A DNA stretch of 64,000 nucleotides, taken from Paracoccus kondratievae (lineage in GTDB: Bacteria > Pseudomonadota > Alphaproteobacteria > Rhodobacterales > Rhodobacteraceae). How positions within the stretch are numbered: the stretch's first letter is position 1; each line of letters opens with the position of its first letter. The stretch is taken from contig NZ_CP045072.1 of assembly GCF_009301415.1 (NCBI RefSeq), forward strand, positions 859,001 through 923,000, read 5' to 3'. A model generated the notes under the pieces. It searched no databases, had not been told where the DNA came from, and saw only the letters and a list, made by a program, of their open reading frames with translations. A program made the position numbers and the translations under genes. Shown in pieces: positions 55,542-64,000 of this stretch.

Positions 55542-55994
55542 ATGCGCATCCTGATTCTTTGCCTGTCGCTTGTATTCGCGTTTCCTGCCTTTGCGGTTCA
55601 GCCCGACGAGGTGCTGGCCGATCCCGCGCTTGAGGCACGGGCGCGCGAGATCTCGCGCGTGCTGCGCTGCCCAGTCTGTCAGGGTGAGACGATCGACGAA
55701 TCAAACGCTCCGATCAGCCGTGACCTACGGCTTTATCTGCGCGAGAGGCTGGTCGCAGGCGACAGTAATGATCAGGCGATTCAGGCGGTCGCAGACCGTT
55801 TCGGTGAATACGTTCTCTTTGAACCTCCGGCGCAGGGCGTGAATTGGCTGCTTTATCTTGCCGGACCGGTCATGGCGCTGCTTGCGCTTGTGCTGGGCTG
55901 GCGCTTCCTGCGGGCGCGGAATGTGGCCGAAGTGGGCCCGACTGAGCTTAGCGACGAGGAAAAGGCCCGGCTTGACAAGATCATGCGCGACTGA
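55542..55994 (+). CDS. ccmH: Cytochrome c maturation thioredoxin-like subunit CcmH
   Basis: CcmH (CcmL/CycL) reduces apocytochrome disulfides before heme ligation. The 150-residue protein has an N-terminal signal, the redox CxxC in VLRCPVCQGETIDESNAP near residue 43, the three-helix bundle, and a C-terminal membrane helix near residues 102-122 (WLLYLAGPVMALLALVLGW). No ccmI or ccmG lies in this window. It ends this partial ccm locus. Confidence 0.94.
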   Translation: MRILILCLSLVFAFPAFAVQPDEVLADPALEARAREISRVLRCPVCQGETIDESNAPISRDLRLYLRERLVAGDSNDQAIQAVADRFGEYVLFEPPAQGVNWLLYLAGPVMALLALVLGWRFLRARNVAEVGPTELSDEEKARLDKIMRD

Positions 55995-56057
55995 CGCTGG
56001 GTCGGGCTTTCCCCCTGTGCCGCTCTTCGGCAGGATGGCTGAAAGAGGGGAATGAGG

Positions 56058-56828
56058 ATGAGCTTTCAGACAATTGAACTGACGAGTCAGGACGGAATCA
56101 CACGTCTGGCGCTGAATCGGCCTGACGTTGTGAACGCGCTTAACCGCACCATGCGGGCCGAGATCGTTTCTGCGATGATGAACCTGCCGCAGGGCACACG
56201 CTGTGTGGTGCTGACCGGGAACGGGCGCGGTTTCTGCTCGGGTCAGGATCTGACGGATGCGACTGCGGGCTTCAACGTCGAAGAGATCCTGCGCGAGGAA
56301 TATGAGCCGATGCTGGCCGCGATCGCCGATGCTCCGGTCCCGGTGATTGCAGCGGTAAACGGGATCGCGGCAGGGGCGGGGGCCAATCTGGCGCTGGCAG
56401 CCGACGTGGTGATCGCTGCGGAAAGTGCCGGTTTTGTGCAGGCATTCAGTCGCATCGGGCTGATCCCCGACGCGGGCGGGACCTATATCGTGCCACGCTC
56501 GGTCGGGGTGCCGCGGGCCATGGGGATGATGCTTTTCGCCGACCGTATCCCGGCTGCCAAGGCGGCAGAGTGGGGCCTGATCTGGGAGGCGGTTTCGGAC
56601 GCTGAGTTTGATTCGGTGATTGCCGCCCGCGCCAAATCGCTGGCCGAAGGGCCGACAGCGGCCTTTCTGGCCATCCGCCAGGCTCTGCGGGCCTCAAGTG
56701 GAAACAATATGGCCAGCCAACTGAAGCTTGAGGCGAAATTGCAGGGAGAAATGGCCCGAACCGCCGATTTCGCCGAGGGTGTTACGGCATTTCTGGAAAA
56801 ACGCGCCCCCCGCTTTAGGGGGCGGTGA
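56058..56828 (+). CDS. Enoyl-CoA hydratase/isomerase, PaaG-like
   Basis: The 256-residue crotonase-fold protein has RLALNRPDVVNALNRTM near the N-terminus, the oxyanion segments GRGFCSGQDL and GIAAGAGANLALAADVV, and the acidic catalytic motif GLIPDAGGTYIVPRSVG. The Asp in LIPDAG resembles PaaG-type ring isomerases rather than simple hydratases, but no other phenylacetate genes are present, so the substrate is unclear. AGAGGGG fits ATG 56058 better than ATG 56052. It is convergent with the Nudix gene. Confidence 0.85.
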   Translation: MSFQTIELTSQDGITRLALNRPDVVNALNRTMRAEIVSAMMNLPQGTRCVVLTGNGRGFCSGQDLTDATAGFNVEEILREEYEPMLAAIADAPVPVIAAVNGIAAGAGANLALAADVVIAAESAGFVQAFSRIGLIPDAGGTYIVPRSVGVPRAMGMMLFADRIPAAKAAEWGLIWEAVSDAEFDSVIAARAKSLAEGPTAAFLAIRQALRASSGNNMASQLKLEAKLQGEMARTADFAEGVTAFLEKRAPRFRGR

Positions 56829-56849
56829 AGCCAAGATAGCCGGGCGGCT

Positions 56850-57575
56850 TCAGGCGATACGCATAAATCGTGGTGTCGCCGCCCGGTTGTCAAAGAATGG
56901 TACGGACTGCGGTGGCCCAAGTGGCCCGGTGCCGGCGCTGGACAGCAGGCTTGCCACCTCGGCCAACACCACCTCGGTGATGAAGGGAAGATCTAGTGCC
57001 CGCGCCTCGGTTAACGGCACCCAGTGCAGATGTGAGAGTTCGTCACAGGCGCCGCTGAAATCATGCCGGTTGCCATGCAGCCGCTCGGCGTCAAGCAGCA
57101 GGAAACGTGCATCAAAACGGCGCGGACGGCCGGGCGGGGTGATCGCGCGGAACATATAGATCAGCGTTGAGGGATCGGGGGCCAGACCCGCGTCGGCATA
57201 ATGGCTCCATCCGCTTGGGGCGGGGCCGGGGGGGCCGATCATCAGCCCGGTTTCCTCAGCGAGCTCGCGCAGAGCGGCGGCGGCGAGTGCACGGGGCGAC
57301 ACCTGCACATCTTCACGTGGTTTTGCCGCCAATAGTGCGGCCGTCTGTTGCTGCAACTCCGCAGCAAATTGCACATCTGCGTCGGCCGCGTCGACTGCGC
57401 CGCCAGGAAAGACGTACTTTGAGGGCATGAAGGCGGCCGAAGCACCCCTTTGGCCCATCAGGACCGATGGCCCATCCGGCGTATTGCGATCAAGCACGAT
57501 GACGGTGGCGGCATCGCGGATCGGCTGCTCTCTGGTGGCGCGATTGGGGGTAAGGATCCCGGTTGCGGTAGTCAC
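56850..57575 (-). CDS. Nudix hydrolase with expanded Nudix region
   Basis: The 241-residue protein has the Nudix core RELAEETGL near residue 105, with the metal-binding glutamates. The G of the Nudix box lies in KYVFPGGAVDAADADV, separated by about 35 inserted residues from the REUXEE part. This layout is common in the NUDT7/8/19-like group that acts on CoA derivatives; the substrate here is unknown. The start is GTG 57575 overlapping the DUF983 stop (GTGA). Confidence 0.85.
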   Translation of the reverse strand: MTTATGILTPNRATREQPIRDAATVIVLDRNTPDGPSVLMGQRGASAAFMPSKYVFPGGAVDAADADVQFAAELQQQTAALLAAKPREDVQVSPRALAAAALRELAEETGLMIGPPGPAPSGWSHYADAGLAPDPSTLIYMFRAITPPGRPRRFDARFLLLDAERLHGNRHDFSGACDELSHLHWVPLTEARALDLPFITEVVLAEVASLLSSAGTGPLGPPQSVPFFDNRAATPRFMRIA

Positions 57576-58006
57576 GGCGCGTCGGCCTCGACTCTGGCTG
57601 AGTTCCCGCCAAAGCCATGCATGCGGCGCGCCCATTGAAAGCCGATCATCCCGCCCTTGATCCGCGGCAGCAGCAGCAGAGACAGAACCACCGCGCCAAG
57701 GCCAAAGCCGATCAGCATGGCCATGGCCGAGGGCCGATATGCCATGAAGATTGCCAAAAGCAGCGGCGCGCCGAGATGCGAGACCAAAAGGATGGTCAGG
57801 TAAGCCGGCCCGTCATCGGCGCGCTGGTGGTGCAGCTCTTCTCCGCAATGCGGGCATGCTGCGCGGACGGTCAGATAGCCTTTGAACAGCCGGCCATGCC
57901 CACAGCTTGGGCAGCGGCCCATAGCGCCACGCAGGATCGCGGGCTTGACGGGACGCTCGGGCTGGGCGGCATCGGAATAGGCATTGGGCGAGGCGGCATG
58001 AGCCAT
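57572..58006 (-). CDS. DUF983 membrane protein
   Basis: The 144-residue protein has an N-terminal zinc-ribbon-like pair of CxxC motifs (MGRCPSCGHGRLFKGY and RAACPHCGEELHH, residues about 30-65) and two predicted transmembrane helices (about residues 75-92 and 95-115). DUF983 is frequent in alphaproteobacteria, sometimes near cytochrome oxidase genes; its function is unknown. It is translationally coupled to the Nudix hydrolase downstream. Confidence 0.85.
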   Translation of the reverse strand: MAHAASPNAYSDAAQPERPVKPAILRGAMGRCPSCGHGRLFKGYLTVRAACPHCGEELHHQRADDGPAYLTILLVSHLGAPLLLAIFMAYRPSAMAMLIGFGLGAVVLSLLLLPRIKGGMIGFQWARRMHGFGGNSARVEADAP

Positions 58007-58111
58007 TGGGCACGTTCCTTTCCTGTTCCCAAACTATGTAGGACAACCGCCCCCGAAAGGAAAGTACGGCGGGAGTCGGATCCGGGCGCGACAATCGGCT
58101 GCATGCGGAGT

Positions 58112-59500
58112 TCATGCCAAAGCTATATGCGAGGCCATGACGATGCGGTTTCGCCCCGAGGATTTGGCATTCAAAAGCGCCCGGTCGGCGCTGGCAAGCA
58201 GAACGTCGGGTTCAAGCGAAAGCGCGTCACCTCGTCCCTGACCGACCACCACGCCGACGGAAACGGTGACGGTCAGCTCCTTGCCGAGCCCCCCCGGGGG
58301 CAGGGTGACGGGGCTGGCCATGACCGCGTGGCGCATCTGCTCGGCCACACGCCGCGCCCCCTGCCCAGAGCAATCGGGTACGACTGCCAGGAACTCTTCT
58401 CCGCCTATGCGGGCAAGCAAGGCGTGTTCGGGCAGGGTGGCAGCGAGGCGGGCGGCCGTTTCGGTGAGTACCGCGTCGCCGGCGGGATGGCCGTGGATGT
58501 CATTGACCTGTTTGAAACGGTCGAGATCCAGCAGCATCACGGCCAGATCTATCTGAACTTCGCGGGCTTCGGCGGCCAGCTCTGCGAGGCGCGGCAGGGC
58601 AAAGCGCCGATTGTGAAGCCCGGTCAGCGGATCGGTCATCGCCCAGCGCATGTTGCGCTGAGTCTCTTGCCGGCGGTGGTCGGCGAGCTGCTTGCGTGCA
58701 AGTTGCGTTTGCAGGCGAATCGCCGCTTCGGGCGCGGTCTGTGGGCTGGCAAGGTTCCAGGGCAGTACATCCCCCGCGCCGAGATCCAGCGCGACCGGCA
58801 TCATTACCGCCTGATCCGGCCGCAGCGCGACGACGAGGCCTGCGTCGCGCGACAGCGGACGCGAGCGCAGTTCGGACAAGAGACGCAGCCCGTCGCCAGG
58901 CTGCTGAATATCCGCCGCAATCAGATAAAGATCGGCAGCCCGCCCCGAGGTGGCCTCGGCCAGGGCGCGCTCGCTTTCGCTGATCGAGATGGAGAAATCG
59001 ACCCGGTTTTGCAGGGCATTGCGCCATCCCATTGCCGTGCTTGGCTGGTCGGCGATAAACACTGCGCGCGAGTGGCTGTCGTCCAGGAATGGCGCAGGTT
59101 CCTCGGCCAGGCCGGGAATCGATTCCTCGGCCGCTGCGCATTCATGCCGCATCAATCCGCGAATGCGGGCCAGCAAGGTCAGATCGTCCCCACCGGGGTC
59201 AATCAGTCCTGCTGCGCCGGCGCGCAGAGCCTCGACCCGCTCGCCGCCACTTGCCTGAACGAGGATTGGCCGCTTGGCGCCGCCGGGCAGCGACCGCAAA
59301 GCCGTGCAAAGTGCGGCGCCTTCCATATCGCGCAGGCTGCCTCCGATCAGGACGATATCCGGATGGATCTGCCGGGCGAGCTGCAGCGCCTCGACCCCCG
59401 TAGTGGCGGTCGTGACCTCATAACATGCCGCAGCCAGCCGCACCTTCATGGTGATGCGATTGGTCGGTACGCCGTCGACGACAAGAATATGCCCTGTCAT
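58112..59500 (-). CDS. PleD-like diguanylate cyclase with degenerate receiver domains
   Basis: The 462-residue protein has the PleD plan of two receiver-like domains (about 3-120 and 150-270) plus a GGDEF domain (about 290-455) with the intact active motif RIGGEEF near residue 374. In receiver 1 the phosphoacceptor strand reads DIVLIGGS, with Gly instead of Asp, and VVDG replaces the acidic pair. The inhibitory RxxD before GGEEF is replaced by PEHA. It should make c-di-GMP without classic phospho-control or product inhibition. ATG 59500 is preferred to TTG 59506. Confidence 0.9.
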   Translation of the reverse strand: MTGHILVVDGVPTNRITMKVRLAAACYEVTTATTGVEALQLARQIHPDIVLIGGSLRDMEGAALCTALRSLPGGAKRPILVQASGGERVEALRAGAAGLIDPGGDDLTLLARIRGLMRHECAAAEESIPGLAEEPAPFLDDSHSRAVFIADQPSTAMGWRNALQNRVDFSISISESERALAEATSGRAADLYLIAADIQQPGDGLRLLSELRSRPLSRDAGLVVALRPDQAVMMPVALDLGAGDVLPWNLASPQTAPEAAIRLQTQLARKQLADHRRQETQRNMRWAMTDPLTGLHNRRFALPRLAELAAEAREVQIDLAVMLLDLDRFKQVNDIHGHPAGDAVLTETAARLAATLPEHALLARIGGEEFLAVVPDCSGQGARRVAEQMRHAVMASPVTLPPGGLGKELTVTVSVGVVVGQGRGDALSLEPDVLLASADRALLNAKSSGRNRIVMASHIALA

Positions 59501-59615
59501 GGTCAATTTCGCTTCTTATCAGCTTTCCCGCCCCGCAATCATGCGCCAGATTGTTTAACAAATCCTTTCCGGGTCGCGTGAAATCGCCCTGATCGTTCAA
59601 GAATGTGAGAGCAGC

Positions 59616-59885
59616 ATGACACCGAAAGAGGCGCGAGATATCGCAGATGCAGGCTTTGCCTATATCGCCAGGGATGCAGAACTGGTCCGGGTGCTGTTGA
59701 TGGAATCGGGCAGCGATGCCGCTGGTTTGCGTGCCATGGCTGCGCGGCCGGAATTTGCGGTTTTTGTGCTGGATTTTCTGCTTGAGTACGATCAGCGTGT
59801 GCTGGATTTCGCTGAAAGCGAACATATCGCGCCGCAGCGGGTGCAGATGGCGCGTGTGGTTCTGGGTGGGGGCGACCCCTGGTAA
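59616..59885 (+). CDS. DUF3572 family protein
   Basis: The 89-residue helical protein begins MTPKEARDIADAGFAYIARD and ends VQMARVVLGGGDPW, matching the DUF3572 pattern. It is divergent from the PleD-like gene, a pairing frequent in alphaproteobacteria. Function is unknown. It lies 18 bases from the convergent aminotransferase stop. Confidence 0.85.
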   Translation: MTPKEARDIADAGFAYIARDAELVRVLLMESGSDAAGLRAMAARPEFAVFVLDFLLEYDQRVLDFAESEHIAPQRVQMARVVLGGGDPW

Positions 59886-59903
59886 GGGGTCGCCCAAGTC
59901 AGG

Positions 59904-61265
59904 TCAGGCAACCTCGGCAAAGACCTTATCGAGGGCTTTTTCGAGTTTATCGAACATCTCATCCATCTGCGCCTCGGTCAGGATAAAGGGCGGACAAAGG
60001 ACGACGGACTGACCAAGCGGCCGGCAAATCAGCCCCAGATCGGTGCAGGTATTGGCGATACGCTCGCTGACCGACAGGTTGCCGTCGAACGGCGTCTTGC
60101 TTGCCTTGTCCTTGACAGCCTCCAGCGCCCACATGAAGCCGATGCCGCGATATTCACCGATGTTCGGGCGCTCGGCGATATGTTTCAGCCTTTCCTCGAA
60201 ACGGGGGGCAAGGCGGCGGACGTTCTCAGCCAGCCCTTCATTCATCACCACGTCGATTGCTTTCAGCGCAATAGCACAGCCGACCGGATGGCCCGAGGCG
60301 GTAAAGCCATGGGGGAATTCCTCGATCGCCTCGATTGCGGTTTCCAGCCGTTTGGAAAGTTCCGGGCCAAGGATCACCGCCCCCATGGGGAAAAAGCCCG
60401 CTGTAAGATTCTTGGACGAGATGATTGCATCGGGTGTAAAGTCATAGGTCACGCAGCCCCAGGTGTTACCGGTGCGTCCGAAACCGCAGATCACCTCGTC
60501 CGAGATGACCGGGATGTCATATTTGCGCAGGATTGGCAGGATCGCCTGGAAATACCCCTTGGCCGGGGGAATCACGCCGCCCGCGCCCATCACCGGTTCG
60601 GCAAAGAAACCGGCGATGGTGTCGGCGCCCTCGCGCTGGATCGTTTCCTCCAGCTCGCGGGCGAGGCGGGCGACGAACTGCTCTTCGGTTTCGCCCTCTT
60701 CGCCATAGCGCCAGTAATGCGGGCAGGTCAGATGCACAAAGCCCGGCAGCGGCAGGCCAAAGACCGAATTATAGGGCTTGCCGGTCATGCTGGCCGAAAC
60801 GGCGGTCACGCCGTGATAGGCGTTCCAGCGGGTCAGGATCTTGCGCTTTTGCGGTTTGCCCTCGGCTGCATGCAGGAACCATAGCATCTTGACCATGGTG
60901 TCATTCGCCTCGGACCCCGAGTTTGTATAGAACACCCGGCCCGAATCAAAGGGCGACACCTCGACCAGCTTTTCCGACAGCATTACCGTCTGATCGGACA
61001 TGCGGCCGAAAAAGGCGTGATAACCGGGAAAACGCTCGTATTGGGCCTTGGCGGCGTCGATCAGCCCCTTGTGGTCAAAGCCCGCGACCATGTTCCACAG
61101 GCCCGAGTTGGCGTCCAGATAACGCCGGCCATTCACATCGACGATATAGGGTCCCTCGCCATGGGTCACGACGACCGTGCCGCGCTGATGCAGCGAAGGC
61201 ATGTCGGTGAAACCATAGAGCGAATAGGTCTCGGCCCGGGCTTCCCAGCTTTGCGGTTTGTTCAT
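59904..61265 (-). CDS. Class III aminotransferase (omega-transaminase, pyruvate-dependent type)
   Basis: The 453-residue PLP enzyme belongs to the class III (omega) family. It has FYTNSGSEANDTMVKM near residue 114, WNAYHGVTAVSASMTGKP, the cofactor Asp in VISDEVICGFGRTGN near 262, and the PLP lysine in ISSKNLTAGFFPMGAV near 292. Relatives transfer amines from putrescine, taurine or beta-alanine to pyruvate; the actual donor here is not known. ATG 61265 is set by GGAGG 8 nt upstream. Confidence 0.9.
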   Translation of the reverse strand: MNKPQSWEARAETYSLYGFTDMPSLHQRGTVVVTHGEGPYIVDVNGRRYLDANSGLWNMVAGFDHKGLIDAAKAQYERFPGYHAFFGRMSDQTVMLSEKLVEVSPFDSGRVFYTNSGSEANDTMVKMLWFLHAAEGKPQKRKILTRWNAYHGVTAVSASMTGKPYNSVFGLPLPGFVHLTCPHYWRYGEEGETEEQFVARLARELEETIQREGADTIAGFFAEPVMGAGGVIPPAKGYFQAILPILRKYDIPVISDEVICGFGRTGNTWGCVTYDFTPDAIISSKNLTAGFFPMGAVILGPELSKRLETAIEAIEEFPHGFTASGHPVGCAIALKAIDVVMNEGLAENVRRLAPRFEERLKHIAERPNIGEYRGIGFMWALEAVKDKASKTPFDGNLSVSERIANTCTDLGLICRPLGQSVVLCPPFILTEAQMDEMFDKLEKALDKVFAEVA

Positions 61266-61397
61266 CTCGTCAGCCTCCATCTGCGCTTTATCTGCAGGCT
61301 ATCCGGGCGTCAGCGGCGGTTCAATGGGGCGGTGTGGCCCTTTGGACCAAGTGCCGGGCGCGGGGGTCGCCCTTTGGCAAACTGCCAGCCGGGACGG

Positions 61398-61730
61398 TTA
61401 AACTGCCGCCGGGCGAGGCAGGCCAATCTGGTCAAGCTCAGCCTCGATGGCGCTGAGCGGGTTGGCGCGTGTCTCGGCCACCAGCGCATCGAATTGCGCG
61501 CGCAGCGCCGCTTTTTCTGCGCCCTGGCAATCGTTCCACGGCCTGCCTTGCAACCCCATATGCAGGACGTAATAGCCGATGAAATGGGGCCGCTCTCCGG
61601 CGTTGATCAGGGTGCGATAGGCCTCATGCGCGCCGAGGCGGCGCAGGGTCGCGGCATCGGGGATACCGGCCCCGATCAGGGCGCGGGCGGTCGCAGGGCC
61701 GATATTCGGGACTGAGGTCAGGTCGCTCAT
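61398..61730 (-). CDS. TfoX C-terminal domain protein
   Basis: The 110-residue protein begins with a helix-hairpin-helix ([20 protein letters not shown]) and the TfoX_C pattern [13 protein letters not shown]. The TfoX/Sxy N-terminal domain is missing, as in many stand-alone TfoX_C proteins. TfoX in gammaproteobacteria activates competence; that role cannot be assumed here. It is divergent from miaB across 65 bases. Confidence 0.82.
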   Translation of the reverse strand: MSDLTSVPNIGPATARALIGAGIPDAATLRRLGAHEAYRTLINAGERPHFIGYYVLHMGLQGRPWNDCQGAEKAALRAQFDALVAETRANPLSAIEAELDQIGLPRPAAV

Positions 61731-61795
61731 CTCGCCACACTTTCCAAGCCGGGCTTATTCCTGTATCAGCATGCGGACCTCAAGGACAGCACGGC

Positions 61796-63136
61796 ATGAG
61801 TGACGAAGCCAGCAAGACCGCTCCGGTGATGAAGAAACTTTTCATCAAGACCTATGGCTGCCAGATGAACGTCTATGACAGCCAGCGCATGGCCGAGGCC
61901 ATGGGTGCCGAGGGCTACGTCCTGACCGAGAACCAGGCCGAAGCTGATATGGTTTTGCTGAACACCTGCCATATCCGTGAAAAAGCGGCAGAAAAGCTAT
62001 ATTCCGATCTTGGCCGGCTTAAACCGCTCAAACTGGAAAAGCCTGATCTGAAGATCGGCGTCGCGGGATGCGTCGCGCAGGCCGAGGGCGAAGAGATCCA
62101 GCGCCGTATGCCCATCGTTGACCTGGTGGTCGGACCGCAGGCCTATCACCGCTTGCCGGCAATGGCTCGTGCCGGGCGGGGCGTCGATACCGAATTCCCG
62201 GCAGAGGACAAATTTGAGCATCTGCCCAAACCTGCTGCCGCAACCCGCCGCGCCCCCGCGGCCTTCCTGACCGTGCAAGAGGGTTGCGACAAGTTCTGCG
62301 CCTTCTGCGTGGTGCCCTATACCCGCGGGGCCGAGGTCTCGCGTCCCGTCTCGCGCATTCTGGCCGAAGCGCGCGATCTGGTCTCTCGTGGTGTGCGCGA
62401 GATCACGCTGTTGGGGCAAAACGTCAACGGTTGGCATGGCGAGGGGCCCGAGGGCCGCGAATGGGGTTTTGGCCGCCTGATCCGCGCTATTGCCGAGATC
62501 GAGGGGCTGGACCGCATCCGCTATACCACCAGCCATCCCAATGACATGGCTGATGACCTGATCGAGGCGCATCGGGATGAGCCAAAGCTGATGCCTTATC
62601 TGCATCTGCCGGTGCAATCTGGTTCGAACAGCATTCTGAAGGCGATGAACCGGCGGCATACCGTGGACCAGTACCTGCGTCTGGTCGAGCGTATCCGCAA
62701 AGCCCGTCCTGACATCATGCTGACCAGCGATTTTATCGTCGGCTTTCCGGGAGAGACTGATCAGGACCATCGTGACACGCTGGCGCTTGTGCGCGAGGTG
62801 AATTTCGGCACGGCTTTCAGTTTCAAATATTCCCCACGCCCCGGTACACCGGCCTATGAACGGCCTTGCATTGACGACGCGGTTGCCGATGCGCGATTGC
62901 AAGAGTTGCAGACCCTGCTGACAAGCCAGCAGCGTGCGGCTCAGGAAAGCATGGTCGGGCGCGAACTGGGTGTCCTGTTCGAAAAACCGGGCCGCAATCC
63001 GGGACAGATGGTCGGCAAGTCCGACTATCTTCATGCGGTCTTTGTCGAGGCGCCTGAGGCCAGGGTTGGCGATCTGGTCCGGGTGCGCATCACCTACAGC
63101 GCCCCGAACTCGTTGGCTGGCGAACTGGCTGCCTGA
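61796..63136 (+). CDS. miaB: tRNA-2-methylthio-N6-dimethylallyladenosine synthase MiaB
   Basis: MiaB adds a methylthio group to i6A37 of tRNAs reading U-initial codons. The 446-residue radical SAM protein has the N-terminal UPF0004 domain with three cluster cysteines ([27 protein letters not shown]), the radical [18 protein letters not shown] near residue 163, and a C-terminal TRAM domain (about 380-440). All motifs are intact. A strong terminator follows. Confidence 0.96.
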   Translation: MSDEASKTAPVMKKLFIKTYGCQMNVYDSQRMAEAMGAEGYVLTENQAEADMVLLNTCHIREKAAEKLYSDLGRLKPLKLEKPDLKIGVAGCVAQAEGEEIQRRMPIVDLVVGPQAYHRLPAMARAGRGVDTEFPAEDKFEHLPKPAAATRRAPAAFLTVQEGCDKFCAFCVVPYTRGAEVSRPVSRILAEARDLVSRGVREITLLGQNVNGWHGEGPEGREWGFGRLIRAIAEIEGLDRIRYTTSHPNDMADDLIEAHRDEPKLMPYLHLPVQSGSNSILKAMNRRHTVDQYLRLVERIRKARPDIMLTSDFIVGFPGETDQDHRDTLALVREVNFGTAFSFKYSPRPGTPAYERPCIDDAVADARLQELQTLLTSQQRAAQESMVGRELGVLFEKPGRNPGQMVGKSDYLHAVFVEAPEARVGDLVRVRITYSAPNSLAGELAA

Positions 63137-63160
63137 AGCAGTCTGTAGGCTCGCAAACAC

Positions 63161-63194
63161 AAAGCCCGCCTGGTGAATGGCGGGCTTTTTAGTT
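63161..63194 (+). terminator. Rho-independent terminator after miaB
   Basis: AAAGCCCGCC (63161-63170) pairs perfectly with GGCGGGCTTT (63179-63188) around an 8-nt loop, followed by a T run. It begins 24 bases after the miaB stop and is a clear intrinsic terminator. Confidence 0.92.
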
Positions 63195-63622
63195 TCAGGG
63201 CCGAGCAACCGTGCAGGCCCTCTCTGCGCTTTGTGGGGGGGCGATCTGGATAGGTTCTTGGCCCTGCAGATCGAATGTTACTGGCGCTATCGGCCAGCAG
63301 TTTCGGCGCTGCCGTACCCTGCCGGGGGGTGCTTGCGGTCCTGTCTTGCTAACAAAGAGAAACGCTTCTTTGTCATTCGTTACGGGCTTGAGGTCCGGAA
63401 ACGTGCAACACCTAAAGGCAACCGCTGTGACGGTAAGCTACTGAAATTTCAGAGGAAGTTTTTGGCTGGGGCGGTAGGATTCCTGCTAGACGGAAGATCC
63501 GGTACCAGAATGTTGCCAGTCGTTGGCAGGGCGGGGCGATAGGTGGGGCACATGGCCCGATGACGCTATGGCCCTTTCCTGGCTTGAAACGAGCTAACCC
63601 GCGCTAAGGAGTCTTGCAGATA
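63195..63622. other. Gene-poor stretch after miaB
   Basis: Open frames of up to about 120 codons (63177-63542 plus) cross this segment but overlap the terminator, lack ribosome sites and show no recognisable domain. The only structured feature I can identify is the tRNA-Gln-like 3' fragment at 63463-63482. Base composition appears lower in GC than neighbouring core genes. Confidence 0.5.
63463..63482 (-). repeat. tRNA-Gln-like 3'-end fragment (candidate attachment-site remnant)
   Basis: The minus strand reads GAATCCTACCGCCCCAGCCA, which looks like the T-arm 3' strand, acceptor 3' strand, discriminator and CCA of a tRNA-Gln of the TGGGGCG type. No other part of a tRNA precedes it. Such isolated 3' fragments arise when an element integrates into, or is lost from, a tRNA gene. 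The match is from memory of tRNA-Gln sequences. Confidence 0.45.
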
Positions 63623-64000
63623 TCAGGTCAGCGTCGCTTGCAGATCGAAAGTCTCTTTTTCGTCTTTGGTGCACGTTCCCAAGGCGTTATACGTCTTCAT
63701 GCTATACCTGAACTGACAGGTCATATGGCTCCCCTTGTTGGAGCGGAGGATTGCGTTTCCGTTGCCGGCATCGCCTGAAAATCCCAGAACGCCGGTGTCT
63801 CTCACGGCCATCCATGTGCCGGTGTATTGTTCGTCGCCGATAGTAAGGTTCGCTTTCCCTGAATTGCCGAACGCGGTGTTTTCCAGGGTGCCTGTTCCCT
63901 GTTGACCCGTTGAGCGGCTAGTGATCGTCACCGCTGGCGAGCATGCGGCCAGTAGGGAGATCGTGACTAGGAAGGCGGCATGGTTCGGGAACAGCTTCAT
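63623..64000 (-). CDS. Small predicted lipoprotein, unknown
   Basis: The 125-residue protein begins at the last base of the window (ATG 64000). It carries a signal peptide ending in the lipobox SLLAACSP near residue 20, so it is probably an outer- or inner-membrane lipoprotein. The mature part is Gly/Thr-rich beta-type sequence (GTLENTAFGNSGKANLTIGD, GTWMAVRDTGVLGFSGDAGN). No family is recognised. It lies beyond the tRNA fragment and has lower GC than the core genes. Confidence 0.7.
   Translation of the reverse strand: MKLFPNHAAFLVTISLLAACSPAVTITSRSTGQQGTGTLENTAFGNSGKANLTIGDEQYTGTWMAVRDTGVLGFSGDAGNGNAILRSNKGSHMTCQFRYSMKTYNALGTCTKDEKETFDLQATLT

Noticed and set aside
57617..59581. 654-codon plus-strand open frame
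   Set aside because: It is antisense to DUF983 and the PleD-like gene and carries no domain.
63177..63542. 121-codon ORF after miaB
   Set aside because: It starts inside the miaB terminator, lacks a ribosome site, and its frame crosses the tRNA-like fragment.

Overview
The window is about 64 kb of a high-GC alphaproteobacterial chromosome. The gene content points to a Paracoccus- or Rhodobacter-like member of the Rhodobacteraceae: a PleD-type cyclase next to DUF3572, a ccm locus carrying a gene-transfer-agent-type lysis pair, a SUF operon with Yip1-like membrane genes, class II DAHP synthase, and a GlxA/Liv transporter cluster. I assign the family level with fair confidence and the genus only tentatively. 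Almost everything is ordinary core chromosome, densely packed with many ATGA/GTGA start-stop overlaps. No CRISPR array, rRNA, phage structural gene or complete mobile element is visible.

Layout. 1-1455: end of a purM-purN purine unit. 1509-7882: a branched-chain amino acid type ABC transporter (livM, livH, livF, livG, binding protein) behind a GlxA/AraC-type regulator, with a strong hairpin after the binding-protein gene and a palindrome in its leader. 7999-12623: class II DAHP synthase, a PAS_5 protein, then an overlapping gmk / gamma-carbonic anhydrase / soluble PhoR-like kinase operon. 12684-18517 (minus): purF, cvpA, radA, a UbiH-like hydroxylase and a HAD nucleotidase. 18583-24302: GntR regulator, AlkA-type glycosylase, esterase, VOC protein, SMR exporter, HNH nuclease, small proteins and a radical SAM protein. 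24303-32727: betaine-homocysteine methyltransferase, trpS, a rhomboid-fold protein lacking its catalytic residues, murJ, glnD and an LpoA-like lipoprotein. 32831-35177: rsmI, yraN, gshB. 35304-35761: a deleted and frameshifted IS3-family remnant. 35820-46013: comM, then coaBC overlapping into a complete SUF Fe-S assembly operon with two cysteine desulfurases. 46060-47124: tRNA-Arg(CCG) followed by about 1 kb of gene-poor sequence with remnant-like small ORFs. 47125-51818: purL, a LysR regulator, murI. 51837-55994: ccmE, endolysin, holin, ccmF, ccmH. 56058-63136: enoyl-CoA hydratase, Nudix, DUF983, PleD-like cyclase, DUF3572, omega-aminotransferase, TfoX_C protein and miaB. 63195-64000: a gene-poor stretch with a 20-nt tRNA-Gln-like 3' fragment, then a small lipoprotein.

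Functional themes are purine synthesis scattered over three loci (purMN, purF, purL), Fe-S cluster and cytochrome c maturation, envelope assembly (murJ, murI, LpoA-like protein), and nitrogen/amino acid handling (glnD, liv, aminotransferase). The observations that most merit follow-up are the lysis pair embedded in the ccm locus, the rhomboid pseudoprotease, the tRNA-adjacent remnant zone at 46.1-47.1 kb, the tRNA fragment at 63.46 kb, the cyclase with degenerate receiver and inhibitory site, and the altered P-loop in ComM.
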